Assembly (NCBI GenBank): GCA_947624655.1
Contig: CANQLH010000008.1
Span: 1-64,000, forward strand
Length of the DNA: 64,000 nt
Source: an uncultured Clostridia bacterium
Lineage (GTDB): Bacteria; Bacillota; Clostridia; TANB77; CAG-508
Reading direction: 5' to 3'
Positions 29,136 through 40,672 of this stretch are shown here, piece after piece. The position numbers were made by a program, and so were the translations under genes. Every line of letters begins with the position of its first letter. Position 1 is the first letter of the stretch. The notes beneath the pieces are model-generated. The model worked only from the letters and a program-made list of their open reading frames with translations. It ran no database searches and was not told the origin of the DNA.

Positions 29136-29648
29136 ATGCCAAACTTATTAGAGATAGGTCAAATAGTAAACTCATACGGGATAAAAGGAGAATTCAAGGT
29201 AGTTCCATTTACTGATGATATAACCAGATTTAGTAAATTAAAGACAATATACATTGAAAAAAATAAAAAGCTTGAAAAAATGGAAATAGAGGAAGTCAGG
29301 TATCATAAGAATTTAGTTTTATTAAAACTAAAAGGAATAGATGATATAAATGATACTCTTAAATACAAAAACTGTTATATTAAGATTGACAGAGTTGATG
29401 CTGTTGAGTTACCAAAAAATAGTTATTTTATAGTAGACTTAATAGATATGGAAGTATATACAGATAAAAATGAATTTCTTGGAAAAATAGTTGATGTATT
29501 TCCAACAGGCAGTAATGATGTGTATGTTGTAAAAGATGATATTGGAAAGCAAGTTTTGTTACCTGCAATAGAAGAAGTTATAAAAAATGTTGATGTAGCA
29601 AATAAAAAAATGGTTGTACATTTAATAGAAGGTTTAGGAGAAGATTAA
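29136..29648 (+). CDS. rimM: Ribosome maturation factor RimM
   Basis: 170 residues. N-terminal IGQIVNSYGIKGEFKVVPFTD and the PRC-barrel part (YFIVDLIDMEVYTDKNEFLGKIVDVFPTGSNDVYVVKDD, VLLPAIEEVI). Assists 30S head assembly through S19. Its stop overlaps the trmD start (TAATG), so translation is coupled. CGG over Tyr-Gly is out of frame. Confidence 0.95.
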   Translation: MPNLLEIGQIVNSYGIKGEFKVVPFTDDITRFSKLKTIYIEKNKKLEKMEIEEVRYHKNLVLLKLKGIDDINDTLKYKNCYIKIDRVDAVELPKNSYFIVDLIDMEVYTDKNEFLGKIVDVFPTGSNDVYVVKDDIGKQVLLPAIEEVIKNVDVANKKMVVHLIEGLGED

Positions 29649-30314
29649 TGAAGTTTAGTGTTTTAACACTTTTTCCAGAAATGTTTGAAATAATAAAAAC
29701 AAGTATAATTGGAAGAGCGATAGAAAAAGAACTTATAAATATTGAATTAGTCAACATAAGAGATTTTTCGAAAAACAAACATAAAAAAGTAGATGACACA
29801 CCTTATGGTGGAGGGGCTGGTATGGTTATGATGCCAGATGTTGTATATGATGCATATAATTCAGTCAAAACTGACAATTCAAAAGTCGTATACTTATCTC
29901 CTCAAGGGAAAACACTTAATCAAGAAAAAGTAAAGCTTCTAAGCAATGAAGAACATATCATTTTACTATGCGGACATTATGAGGGGATTGACCAAAGAGT
30001 TTTAGATGAGATTGTAGATGAAGAAATATCCATAGGAGACTATGTTTTAACAGGTGGAGAAATACCTGCAATGGTACTTATAGATTCAGTATCAAGGTAT
30101 GTAGAAGGGGTATTAAATAAAGAATCAAGGAAAGAAGAAAGCTTTGCAAATGATGATTTATTAGAATATCCACAATACACAAGACCAGAGGAATTTCATG
30201 GAGTTAAAGTTCCAGAAGTTTTGCTTAGTCGGCCACCACGAAAATATAGAGAGGTGGAGAAAAGAAAGGTCTTTAGAAATAACAAAATTAAAAAGACCTG
30301 ATTTATTAAAATAA
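29648..30314 (+). CDS. trmD: tRNA (guanine-37-N1)-methyltransferase, one masked CGG site
   Basis: 221 residues. SPOUT methylase that protects the reading frame by m1G37. The knot motifs [15 protein letters not shown] and [16 protein letters not shown] are present. In frame 0 the ORF stays open to 30301 with a nonsensical tail ([10 protein letters not shown]). Reading the CGG at 30230 as +1 gives [30 protein letters not shown], the exact family C-terminus (LLSGNH...WR...SL...RPDLL). This is a clean test case, because no stop forces the shift. The enzyme itself acts on tRNAs prone to +1 shifting. Confidence 0.94.
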
Positions 30315-30330
30315 GGAAGGAGAAAGAATA

Positions 30331-30861
30331 ATGGACATAATTAAGTCTATAGAGCATGAACAATTAAAAGAGAAAGTTCCAGTATTAGATGTAGGAAATA
30401 CAGTAAGAGTTCATGCAAAAATAAAAGAAGGAAACCGTGAGAGAATTCAGGTATTCGAAGGTATTATTATTAAAAAACAAGGTGGAGGATTAAATGAAAC
30501 ATTTACAGTAAGAAAGATTTCTTATGGAGTAGGTGTTGAAAAAACATTTTTATTACATTCTCCAATGGTAGAAAAGGTAGAAGTAGTAAGAGTTGGTAAA
30601 GCAAGAAGAGCAAAACTATACTACTTAAGAGACAGATTAGGAAAATCTGCTAGAACGAAAGAAAAAGTAGGAGCTAGAATTGAGACTAGAGAAATGACTA
30701 TAAAAGAATCTTTAGTAGAAGAAGCTCCAGTAGAAGAAGTAGCTGATGCACCAGTAGAAAGTGCTCCAGAAGAAGCACCAGCAGTTGAAACAGAAAAACC
30801 AGTTGTAGAGGAAGCTGTTGATACTGTTACAGAAAAGCCTAATGATGAAGTAAAAGAATAA
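30331..30861 (+). CDS. rplS: 50S ribosomal protein L19 with acidic C-terminal extension
   Basis: 176 residues; ordinary L19 is about 115. The core ([38 protein letters not shown]...[44 protein letters not shown]) is complete. About 60 extra residues follow, rich in Glu, Ala, Pro and Val with repeated VEEAP/APVE units. Last gene of the operon, closed by a terminator. Confidence 0.95.
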   Translation: MDIIKSIEHEQLKEKVPVLDVGNTVRVHAKIKEGNRERIQVFEGIIIKKQGGGLNETFTVRKISYGVGVEKTFLLHSPMVEKVEVVRVGKARRAKLYYLRDRLGKSARTKEKVGARIETREMTIKESLVEEAPVEEVADAPVESAPEEAPAVETEKPVVEEAVDTVTEKPNDEVKE

Positions 30862-30869
30862 TATAATAA

Positions 30870-30902
30870 TATTGAGATCCAATAATGGGTCTCTTTTTTA
30901 TT
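30870..30902 (+). terminator. Intrinsic terminator after rplS
   Basis: GAGATCC / GGGTCTC stem followed by TTTTTT. Confidence 0.88.
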
Positions 30903-30911
30903 TTAATATAT

Positions 30912-31060
30912 AGAAGAAAGCCATAATATTTATTTAAAAGAGTTGCGTAAGCGACCAACCGGAGCGAAGCGTAGGGCGAATGGAGCAATCTACATTAATA
31001 TTTTAATTGTAGATTGCGACACCAAAACTCTTGAAAAATAAATATTATGGCTTTCTTCTG
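30912..31060 (-). repeat. Family A-related inverted repeat, copy 3 (diverged, reverse)
   Basis: Ends AGAAGAAAGCCATAATATTTATTT and its inverse; interior shares the GCGTAAGCGACCAACCGGAGCG and GATTGCGACACCAAA segments with family A but the outer arms differ. Confidence 0.75.
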
Positions 31061-31106
31061 TTATTAAATTACTAGATAATGGTTTTAGTCAAAAAAGTTT
31101 TTATCT

Positions 31107-31250
31107 ACGTTTGGAAGTAATATATTTAATTTGACTCGTTCCTTGTTGGTCGTCTCCTAAGAGGAATGTATGGAACTTCGTTCCAACATCCTCTAAGTCG
31201 CTCCCATGCTACGCGTCACTTCGTAAATTAAATATATTACTTCCAAACGT
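31107..31250. repeat. Inverted repeat, family B, copy 2
   Basis: Ends ACGTTTGGAAGTAATATATT and its inverse, interior matching the 25500 copy in reverse. Short arms TTACTAGATAAT / ATTATCTAGTAA flank it at about 31070 and 31275, extending the palindrome. The gap 30862-31382 is otherwise empty. Confidence 0.8.
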
Positions 31251-31382
31251 GTTAAAACAGCTTTTATAATAAACTATTATCTAGTAATACTCTTAAGAAA
31301 ACTTTAATAAACTCTCTATTTTTTCTTAATAAATTTTTTGGTATAATATAATTGCAATAATATAATAAAGGGGAAATTAAGA

Positions 31383-32078
31383 ATGTACAATATTTTAGTT
31401 TGTGATGATGATAAAGAAATAGTAAAAGCAATAGAAATATATTTGTTAAAAGAAAATTATAATGTACTAAAAGCATATAATGGCGAAGAATGTTTAAAGA
31501 TATTGAGAGAGAATACTATACACCTTATAATATTAGATATAATGATGCCAAAAAAAGATGGTATAGAAACAATAGAAGAGATAAGAAAGGACAAGACTAT
31601 TCCAGTAATAATGCTTTCTGCAAAATCAGAAGATGAAGACAAAATAAATGGACTTAATTTAGGTGCAGATGATTATGTGACAAAACCTTTTAACCCACTT
31701 GAATTAATTGCGAGAGTTAATTCAGGAATCAGAAGATATACAAAACTTGGAAATATGCCAAATGAGGAAGATAAAAATATATACAGGTCAGGAGAGCTTA
31801 TAATAGATGACAATTTAAAACAAATAACAGTTGATGGTAAAGAAGTAAAACTTACTCCAACCGAATATAACATATTAAAATTTTTAACGAAGAATAAAGG
31901 AATTGTTTATTCGATAGAGCAAATTTATAAAAATGTATGGGAAGACGAAGCTTATGGAGCAGAAAATATAATAGCTGTACATATAAGACACATAAGAGAA
32001 AAGATAGAGATAAATCCAAAAGAGCCAAAATATCTTAAAGTAATTTGGGGTATTGGGTATAAGATAGAGAAGATTTAA
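31383..32078 (+). CDS. OmpR/PhoB-family response regulator
   Basis: 231 residues. Receiver domain with the acidic pair VCDDDKE, phospho-acceptor Asp in LIILDIMMPKKDG, the conserved Ser in MLSAKSEDED and Lys in DYVTKPFNPLEL. C-terminal winged-helix DNA-binding domain ends HIRHIREKIEINPKEPKYLKVIWGIGYKIE. It is followed after 22 bases by its histidine kinase and then an FtsX-like permease, the layout of peptide-antibiotic sensing modules. Confidence 0.94.
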   Translation: MYNILVCDDDKEIVKAIEIYLLKENYNVLKAYNGEECLKILRENTIHLIILDIMMPKKDGIETIEEIRKDKTIPVIMLSAKSEDEDKINGLNLGADDYVTKPFNPLELIARVNSGIRRYTKLGNMPNEEDKNIYRSGELIIDDNLKQITVDGKEVKLTPTEYNILKFLTKNKGIVYSIEQIYKNVWEDEAYGAENIIAVHIRHIREKIEINPKEPKYLKVIWGIGYKIEKI

Positions 32079-32100
32079 AGCTTTGGGAGGTTAGAGTAAT

Positions 32101-34140
32101 ATGAGGAATAATAAATTGCTTAGGACCATAAGTTATGTTTTAATTCCTATACTTGCTGCAATAATAATTGTAGCTTGTTTATATAGTGTGGCAGGAAATA
32201 ATAGAAATTATAAAGGACAAAGATTTGAGAATCAATATATGAATATGCTACAAGATATATCAGGAAAACTTATATATATGGATGACCAAAACTCACCTAA
32301 TTATACTGATAATGAAACAAAAATATGGCGATTAGACAATTCATATAGTTACATAAATATTAATACAAATTATTATTTAATAATATACAAAAATAAGGCT
32401 ATAACAAATATTCCGAGTTATAGAGTTCCGTCAATGAAAATAGAAGAACTTAAAAAATTTATACAGGATACTGATGGAAATAAGTTCAATATAATAAATG
32501 GAAAAATAAATTCTGATGAGATAGATATTAATTTAGACGACTATGCAAATGGATTTAGATTTTCTTACTATCATACAGAACATACAAGAAGCGATGAAAA
32601 TAATATAGAGATAACTGAAAAAGTAAATGAGCAAAGCAGTATTGAGCAATTTGAAATTTATTCTACTTATCAAAGAACAGGTTACGTAGATAATTATGAA
32701 TATTTTGTAAATATGCTATTAGATATAGTTTCACCTTATGAAGATATAATGTATATATTGGTTCCAATAGCTGGTGCTTTAATAATAATACTTGTAATCT
32801 ATTTAATTATGTCTATTGGACACACAAAGGGAAAAAACAATATAGATACAAATGATTTAGACAAAATACCACTTGAAATATTGCTTATTGTAGGAATTAG
32901 TGCTATATTTATATTATTGATTATAATTAGGGACATTTCTAGTAGCAGTAATTATTCTAAAATGTATATAAGTGCAATCATAACAGAATATTTTGTTATT
33001 TATATTATAGAAGCAATAATTTTTACAACTTTAATAAAAAGAATAAAGGCTAATACTCTTGTTCAAACTACATTAATAGGAAAAGTCGCAAATGCAATCC
33101 AAAAATTTATGGATAAAGGAAATAATGTGTTAAATTCATTTGTGTCTTCTATGAAATATACAAAAAAGCTTACATTTTATACCGTAATATATTTAATTAT
33201 TATGCTAATTGTATATGCAATATTTATTGATGAACCTGCATTTGGAGTGATTGCAGATACATGTATAACAATGTATGTATTTTATTTAATTATAAAAAGA
33301 GCAAATTGTTTTGAAAGAATAGAAAAACAATTAAAAAATATTTATGAAGGAAATACAGAAGAAAAGCTTGATGTAGAAAGTTTTACAAGTGAATTTAAAA
33401 ATACTGCAAATTATATTAATGATATATCTAATGGATTTGAGAATGCTGTTGAAGAGGGGATAAAGAGTGAGAGGTTAAAGACTGAACTTATAACTAATGT
33501 ATCTCACGATATAAAAACGCCTCTAACTTCAATAATAAATTATGTTGATTTAATTAAACAAGAAAATATAGATAATGAAAAAGTAAAAGAATATATTGAA
33601 ATTTTGGAAGGAAAGTCACATAGATTAAAAAGATTAACAGAAGATTTGGTTGAAGCATCTAAGGCTTCATCTGGAAATGTTAAGTTAAACCTAGAAAAGA
33701 TAAATGTTATAGAATTAATAAATCAAACAACAGGGGAATTTGAAGACAAATTTAAACAAAGAAATTTGGAGGTAATAATAAAAGCATCAGAAGAAGAAAT
33801 TAACATAGAAGCTGATAGTAGGTATATGTATAGAGTAATCGAAAATCTATTTAGCAATATATCTAAATATGCTGCAAGTAATACAAGAATATATATAGAT
33901 GTTATAACTGATGAAAAAACAGTAAAAATTTGGATAAAAAATATTTCAGCACAAAAGCTTAATATAAGTACAGATGAGCTTATGCAAAGATTTGTAAGGG
34001 GAGATAAATCAAGAACAACTGAGGGAAGCGGACTTGGACTTTCGATTTCAAAAAGTCTAACAGAGCTTCAAAATGGAAAATTCGAGATACAAATAGATGG
34101 AGATTTATTTAAGGTTGAATTAGAATTTGAAAGAATTTAG
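32101..34140 (+). CDS. Multi-pass membrane sensor histidine kinase
   Basis: 679 residues. One N-terminal helix (about 9-30), an extracytoplasmic section of about 170 residues, several membrane helices (about 215-240, 258-280, 295-315, 355-400), a HAMP-like linker, then the dimerisation/phosphoacceptor helix VSHDIKTPLTSIINYVDLI and ATPase boxes (NLFSNISKY, TEGSGLGLSISKSL). Autophosphorylates and signals to the preceding regulator. No in-frame CGG; one over Ser-Gly is out of frame. Confidence 0.93.
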   Translation: MRNNKLLRTISYVLIPILAAIIIVACLYSVAGNNRNYKGQRFENQYMNMLQDISGKLIYMDDQNSPNYTDNETKIWRLDNSYSYININTNYYLIIYKNKAITNIPSYRVPSMKIEELKKFIQDTDGNKFNIINGKINSDEIDINLDDYANGFRFSYYHTEHTRSDENNIEITEKVNEQSSIEQFEIYSTYQRTGYVDNYEYFVNMLLDIVSPYEDIMYILVPIAGALIIILVIYLIMSIGHTKGKNNIDTNDLDKIPLEILLIVGISAIFILLIIIRDISSSSNYSKMYISAIITEYFVIYIIEAIIFTTLIKRIKANTLVQTTLIGKVANAIQKFMDKGNNVLNSFVSSMKYTKKLTFYTVIYLIIMLIVYAIFIDEPAFGVIADTCITMYVFYLIIKRANCFERIEKQLKNIYEGNTEEKLDVESFTSEFKNTANYINDISNGFENAVEEGIKSERLKTELITNVSHDIKTPLTSIINYVDLIKQENIDNEKVKEYIEILEGKSHRLKRLTEDLVEASKASSGNVKLNLEKINVIELINQTTGEFEDKFKQRNLEVIIKASEEEINIEADSRYMYRVIENLFSNISKYAASNTRIYIDVITDEKTVKIWIKNISAQKLNISTDELMQRFVRGDKSRTTEGSGLGLSISKSLTELQNGKFEIQIDGDLFKVELEFERI

Positions 34141-34186
34141 ACCCTTTTGAGCTGGATTTGTGCTTTAGAAGGGAATGAAATTAAGT

Positions 34187-36968
34187 ATGAAAGTTACTAC
34201 TAAATTAGCGATGAAATACTTAAGTAAAAATAAAAGGAGAAGTATAGCAAGCATAACTCGGAGTTATGCTTGCTAGTATACTTATAGTTTCTGTACTTAT
34301 AATTCTATCAAGCTATCAAAATTATGAAATAAAAATTACAAGAAATGAAAGAGATTATGATGCTGAGTTTAAAAATATAAGATATTCAAGCATAGAGGAA
34401 ATAAAAAAGAATCAGAATATAAAAGAAATATCTGTAACATATAATATTGGAACATCAGAAGAAGACTTTTATAAAAGACCTGATGAAGAGCAAACTAGAG
34501 TAACAGAGCGAATAAATATAATGGCTTATGATGAAAACTCAATAAAAAACGATAAAATTACATTATTAGAAGGAAGATTTGCCGAAAACCAATCAGAGAT
34601 AGTTATAAGTAAAGGAATAAGAGTTGAACCTTATATAGGCAAAAAAATAGATATTACTATAAATGGAAAAACAAATACTTATGAAGTAGTTGGAATTGCA
34701 CAAAGCTTGCCAAATACCAAAGGAGATTTATCAATGCAATTTATAACAGGCGCAATTACTTGCTTTGACGAAAATAAACTTGACGAAAGTAGCCCTGTAA
34801 ATGTAGCAATCATTACCAAAAAAATAAATAAAATTTATGATACGACAAATGAATTAGTAGATAAACTAAAACTTTATGAAACACAAGAAGAGAAAGAAGC
34901 AAATTTAGTATATAATATAAATCTTTTACGATATTCATTAGTTAAGTTACAAAATTACGAAGAGCCAATAATTAAATATTCAAAAGATGTAGGAGCAGAA
35001 GAATTTGGGGGAGATTTAACAAAAATTGTGGCAGGTACTTTTGCTGTAATTGCTGTTACCTCTACAATTGTAATTTATACATCATTTAAAATTACATATT
35101 CAACTAGAATAAAAGAACTCGGAATGCTTACCTCTATTGGAATGAACAAGAAGCAAAGAAGAAAAATGCTATTTAAAGAAGCACTAATTATAGGGACAAT
35201 AGGGATAGTATTAGGAATTGTAATAGGAATAATTATTTCTCTATGCATTACTCAAGTTTTAGATATTATAGCTAAAAATATTGGTGAAAATACAATGGGA
35301 GAAAAAATTTTAATAAATTCTAATATTAAGTTTAGCCTTGTTATTCCTTTTAAAGCAATAGCAATTACAACAATTTTAACATATATAATTACAATAATTT
35401 CTAGCTTGTTCCCAATGAGAAAATTAAATAAGGTATCTCCAATAGAAGCAATTAGAAGTACAAGAAATGATGATATAAACAAAAAGAGAATGAAGGTATC
35501 AAAGATTATAAGCAAAATATTTAAGCAAGAGGGAGAACTTGCATATAAGAATATTAGACGAGATAAAGCTAAATATAAAACAATAGTTGTGTCAATTATG
35601 AGTAGCATTGTATTATTTTTAGCAGTAAAAGATTTGTATATAGAAAATATAGACTTATCAACAGACAATGTAGAATATAATATAAGTTTAAGTAATTATG
35701 AGGAAGCTGATGAAGAAGCAAATTTAGTAATTGAAAAGGCAAAAGAAAGAGGATTAGTAAATAATTATATAGTTACAAAAACATTTAGCTCAAACTCTAT
35801 GCAAATAGTATTACCTCAAGATAAAATAACAGAGCAGGGAAGAGAATTAGGAAATATCACATATAATATAGGAAAGCTGGGTGAAGATACGCTAGCGAAT
35901 ACTATTGTTATGGTAGCGGAAGGAAAAGATTTTGATGAAATTTTAAATAGATTTGGAATAGAAAAGCTTGGAATAGATGAATGTATAATAAATGATACAC
36001 AGTATACTGAAACAGGAAAAAGCATTAAAATGATAGATTATGAAGCAGGAGATGAAATAATAATAAAAGAATTTGAAAGTGTTCCAAGCATAAAATATAA
36101 TGATGAACCTGAAGAAGAAATAGATGAGGAAGCATTAAAGCAAGAACAGGAATTTTTAAATGAGATATTTAAACAAATGGGTGCAACTAATATTGAAACA
36201 GCAGAAAAAGAGAAAGAAGAAAATGCTCCAAAAGAACACAAACTAAGAGTTGTGGGAGTGGTAAGTGATATTGACAAAGAATCTAAATTATCGATTTTGG
36301 GTGCTACATCTGTTATACTAATAAGTGAAGAAACTGCAAAGAAATGGGGAGTAGTAACTAATAATGAAGAAGACAAAGCAGGAGCACTTACAATGTATAA
36401 AGTCTTGACTGTATATACAGATAATCCAAAAGAATTAGAAGCAGTAATCAACGAGATAAGAGAAAATGCAATAGCAAAAGGAGAAAAAGCAGGAGCTAAT
36501 TTATATGAAGATGGCTTTTATAATTTTGTTCATAAACAGTCATACTTAGGACTTATTAATAATATATTAATATATTCATTCTTAAGCTTAATTGCACTTT
36601 TAAGTGCTGTAAATATATTTACAACAATATCTTCAAGCATAATTTTAAGAAAAAAAGATTTTGCAGAATTAAGATCACTTGGAATGAGTGATAAACAAAT
36701 AAATAAAATGCTTTTATTGGAAGGGCTTTTTTATGGCCTTGATGCTGTAATTTATGGATTACTTGCAGGCACAGCTGTACTTTATGTGATTTATGTATTA
36801 GTACATGGTGGAGGCGATTATGACACATTCCCATTTACTTTACCTTATATGGATTTTACAATATGCATTGTTGTAACGTATCTTGTAATTTTTGCATCAA
36901 TATGGCATACAAAAAAGAAAATACAGGGACAAAATATTGTAGAAGAAATAAGAAATGAGAATATATAA
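34187..36968 (+). CDS. FtsX/MacB-type ABC transporter permease, one CGG site
   Basis: 926 residues. The true N-terminus ([24 protein letters not shown]) is joined through the CGG at 34259 to [14 protein letters not shown], completing the first membrane helix. Architecture: TM1, large extracytoplasmic domain, three TMs (about 270-425), RxxPxEAIR-type segment (SPIEAIRST), a second large extracytoplasmic part with an acidic insert, and three C-terminal TMs. No ATPase gene is adjacent, unlike most such modules. Presumably regulated by the upstream two-component system. Acts in peptide/antibiotic export or sensing by family analogy only. Confidence 0.88.
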
Positions 36969-37034
36969 TACTTCCCAAACTCTTGTTTTTTAACAAGAGG
37001 TGTTGTATAATATACCCTATGGGGGAAAATATAA

Positions 37035-39859
37035 ATGAATGACAAAATAGTTATAAAAGGTGCGAAAGAACATAATTTAAAGAATATAAATATAGAAATA
37101 CCAAGAGACAAATTAGTTGTAATAACGGGACTTTCAGGCTCAGGCAAATCATCTTTAGCATTTGACACATTGTATGCCGAAGGACAAAGAAGATATGTAG
37201 AAAGTCTTTCATCTTATGCAAGACAATTCTTAGGAATAATGGAAAAGCCAAATGTAGAGTCAATAGATGGACTTTCTCCAGCAATATCAATAGACCAAAA
37301 GACAACGTCAAAAAACCCACGTTCAACAGTTGGAACAGTTACAGAAATATATGATTATATCCGTTTACTTTATGCAAGGATAGGAACAGCATATTGTCCA
37401 AATTGTGGTAAAAAAATAGAGAAGCAAACTTTAGACCAAATAGTCGATAATATTTTAGGATTAGAAGAAGGAGCTAAAATCCAAGTATTAGCTCCTATAA
37501 TTCGTGGAAGAAAAGGAGAGTTTGTAAAGCAATTAGAAGGCTATCAAAAAGAAGGCTTTGTACGTGCAAGAGTTGATGGAGAAACAGTAGAGCTTACAGA
37601 TGAATTAAATATAGACAAGAAAAAGAAACACAATATTGAGCTCGTTGTAGATAGATTAGTAATTAAGGAGGGCATAAGAAATAGACTTGCTGAATCAGTT
37701 GAAGTTGCTTTAAAACATGCAAATGATTTAGTTGTAATAGATGTAAATGGAAAAGAAGAAAAACTATATAGCTCTAATTATGCCTGCCCTGATTGTGGGA
37801 TAAGTTTAGGTGAGCTTTCGCCAAGAATGTTCTCATTTAATAACCCATTTGGAGCTTGCCCAACGTGTACAGGAATAGGCTTTTTAATGAGAATGGATGA
37901 AGACTTAATAATACCAGATAAAGATAAGACACTATATGACGGCGTAAAAGCATTTGGTGCAAGTACAATGAAAAAGGGCGAAACAATGGCAAAGATGTAC
38001 TTTGAAAGTATAGCAAGACATTATGGTGTTGATATAAAAAAGCCTATAAAAAAGCTTCCAAGAGAATTCCTAGATAAAATATTATATGGAACAGGAACAG
38101 AAAGTATAGATTTCGAGTATGAATCTTACGCAGGAATTAGAAAATTTAGAACACCATTTGAAGGTGTTATTCCTACTTTGGAAAGAAGGCATAACGAAAC
38201 AAAATCACAAGGGATGCGTGATTTTTATGAAATGTATATGAGTGAGAGCGATTGCCCAACTTGTAATGGAGCAAGGCTAAAAAAAGAAAGTTTATCAGTA
38301 AAGATAGCTGATAAAAATATAAAAGAACTTACAGATATGCCAATAGTTGCAATTAAAGAATTTTTAAGTTCTCTCGAATTATCAGCAAAAGATAGAATGA
38401 TAGCAGACCAGATTTTTAAAGAACTAGATAAAAGATTGCAATTTTTGATAGATGTAGGACTAGATTATTTAACATTATCTAGACCTGCAGGAACGCTATC
38501 AGGAGGAGAAGCACAAAGAATAAGACTTGCAACACAAATTGGCTCAAGTCTAACAGGAGTGCTATATATACTAGATGAACCAAGTATAGGGTTACATCAA
38601 AGAGACAATGATAAATTAATTGCAACATTAAAAAAATTAAGAGATTTAGGAAATACTGTTTTAGTTGTAGAACATGATGAAGATACAATGTATGCAGCAG
38701 ACCAGCTTATAGATATAGGTCCAGGTCCCGGAGTACATGGCGGAAATGTAATAGCACAAGGAACAGCAGAAGAGGTTAAACTTGTAGAAAATTCTATAAC
38801 AGGTCAGTATTTAAGTGGAAGAAAGAAAATACAAGTTCCTAAAAAAAGAAGAAAGTCTAATGGTAAATCATTAGAAATAATAGGAGCATCAGAAAATAAT
38901 TTAAAGAATATTAATGTAAAGATTCCATTAGGTGTATTTACCTGTGTTACAGGTGTTTCTGGTTCTGGAAAGTCAACGCTTGTAAATGAAGTATTATATA
39001 AAGCTGTTGCAAAAAAGATAAATAAATCAAATGAAAAACCAGGAAAATGCAAAGAAATAAAAGGAATAGAAAATATTGATAAAATAATAAACATAGACCA
39101 ATCGCCTATTGGAAGGACACCACGTTCAAATCCTGCAACATATATAGGTGTATTTGATATGATACGTGACCTTTTTGCAACAACAAATGAAGCAAAAATG
39201 CGTGGGTATCAAAAGGGAAGATTTAGCTTTAATGTTCCAGGTGGAAGATGTGAGGCATGTCAAGGAGATGGTGTTTTAAAAATAGAAATGCATTTCTTGC
39301 CTGATATATATGTACCTTGTGAGGTTTGCAAAGGAAAAAGATATAATCAAGAGACATTGGAGGTAAAATATAAAGGAAAGACAATAGCAGATGTATTAGA
39401 TATGACTGTTGAAGAAGCATTGGACTTTTTTGCAAATGTTCCAAGAATAAAACACAAAATACAAACACTTGCAGATGTTGGACTTCGGTTATATTAAACT
39501 AGGCCAACCTTCAACAACACTATCAGGAGGAGAGGCACAAAGGGTTAAACTCCGGAGCTGAATTATCTAAAAAAGCAACTGGAAAAACTTTATATATCTT
39601 AGATGAACCAACAACAGGACTTCATATTGCAGATGTTCATAAATTAGTTGATATTTTACAGAGATTAGTTGACACAGGAAATAGTATTATTGTTATAGAG
39701 CATAATTTAGATTTGATAAAAACTTGTGATTATATTATAGATTTAGGTCCAGAAGGTGGAGATAAAGGAGGAACTGTTGTACAAGTTGGAACTCCAGAAC
39801 AAGTTGTAAAAAATGAAAAAAGCTATACTGGTAAGTTTTTGAAGAAGTATTTAGAATAG
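37035..39859 (+). CDS. uvrA: Excinuclease ABC subunit A, two CGG sites
   Basis: 940 residues, the family length. Damage recognition ATPase of nucleotide-excision repair. Two ABC modules: Walker [15 protein letters not shown] and [16 protein letters not shown], zinc modules (CPNCGKK, CPDCG...[12 protein letters not shown]...CEVCKGKRY), signatures [16 protein letters not shown] and [16 protein letters not shown]. The CGG sites at 39486 and 39553 restore [25 protein letters not shown] and [26 protein letters not shown], bracketing the second signature. Without them the second ATPase site is lost. Confidence 0.96.
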
Positions 39860-39924
39860 TTGTGTAACAAAAATGTAATAAACTCCATCCTCCTCTCATA
39901 AACTTACCTTAGAGGTGTTAAGCA

Positions 39925-40669
39925 ATGCAAGATATTCTAAAGAATACACTATTAGGACTCTTTTTTGGAACTTTTGGTACTACGCTTGGTGGATTAATTG
40001 GGGTAAAATTTAACAATACATCAAATAAGGTACTTAGTTTTATTTTATCTTTTGCTTCGGGATTAATGATGGCAGTTGTATGCTTTGATTTAATCCCAGA
40101 AGCCCTTGGAATATCTGAATTTAATAATGTAATAACAGGGATACTTTTGCGGAATAGCAGTTATGGTAACGTGTGACGTTGTTGTTCAAAATAAAATTAA
40201 TAGAAGAAAAAACAGTATAGGAAAGAATAGTTTATTAAAAACGGGAATTGCAGTACGGCATTGGTCTTGCACTTCATAACTTTCCAGAAGGATTAAGTAT
40301 ACGGTGCAGGATTTGAAGCATCATTAAAACTTCGGTTACTCACTTGCGATAGCTATTGCAATTCATGACATACCAGAGGGAATATCTATGGCTGTACCAA
40401 TGAAAAATGGGGGAATAGGCACAGCAAAGGTTATAGTTTATGTAGTTTTATCAGGAATAACAACAGGGATAGGTGCATTTTTTGGAAGTCTTGTTGGCAT
40501 GGTATCAAGTGAAGTTATTGCTTTATGCTTATCATTTGCAGCGGGTGCTATGCTATATATTGTAACAGGTGAGCTAATTCCAGAAGCAAATGGCTTATAT
40601 AAAGGAAGAATGTCTGCTATTGCAAACATTCTTGGGTTTATATTAGGTATTATTGCTGTAAGAATCTGA
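39925..40669 (+). CDS. ZIP-family metal transporter, four CGG sites
   Basis: 246 residues after skipping C at 40150, 40256, 40302 and 40333, four events in 184 bases. Eight membrane helices typical of ZIP; metal-binding helices IGLALHNFPEGLSIGAGFEAS and IAIAIHDIPEGISMAVP contain the HNxPEG and HDxPEG motifs. The restored glycines read ILLGIAVMV, AVGIGLALHNFPEG, SIGAGFEAS and KLGYSLAIAIAIHD, all family-like. Read conventionally the middle third is destroyed. Imports divalent metals, probably Zn. Confidence 0.93.
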
Positions 40670-40672
40670 AGA

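Noticed and set aside
35252-36451. Minus-strand ORFs of 138 and 137 codons inside the FtsX-like permease
   Set aside because: They mirror the coding strand, are Ser/Ile-rich shadows and lack ribosome sites; the plus-strand frame is conserved.
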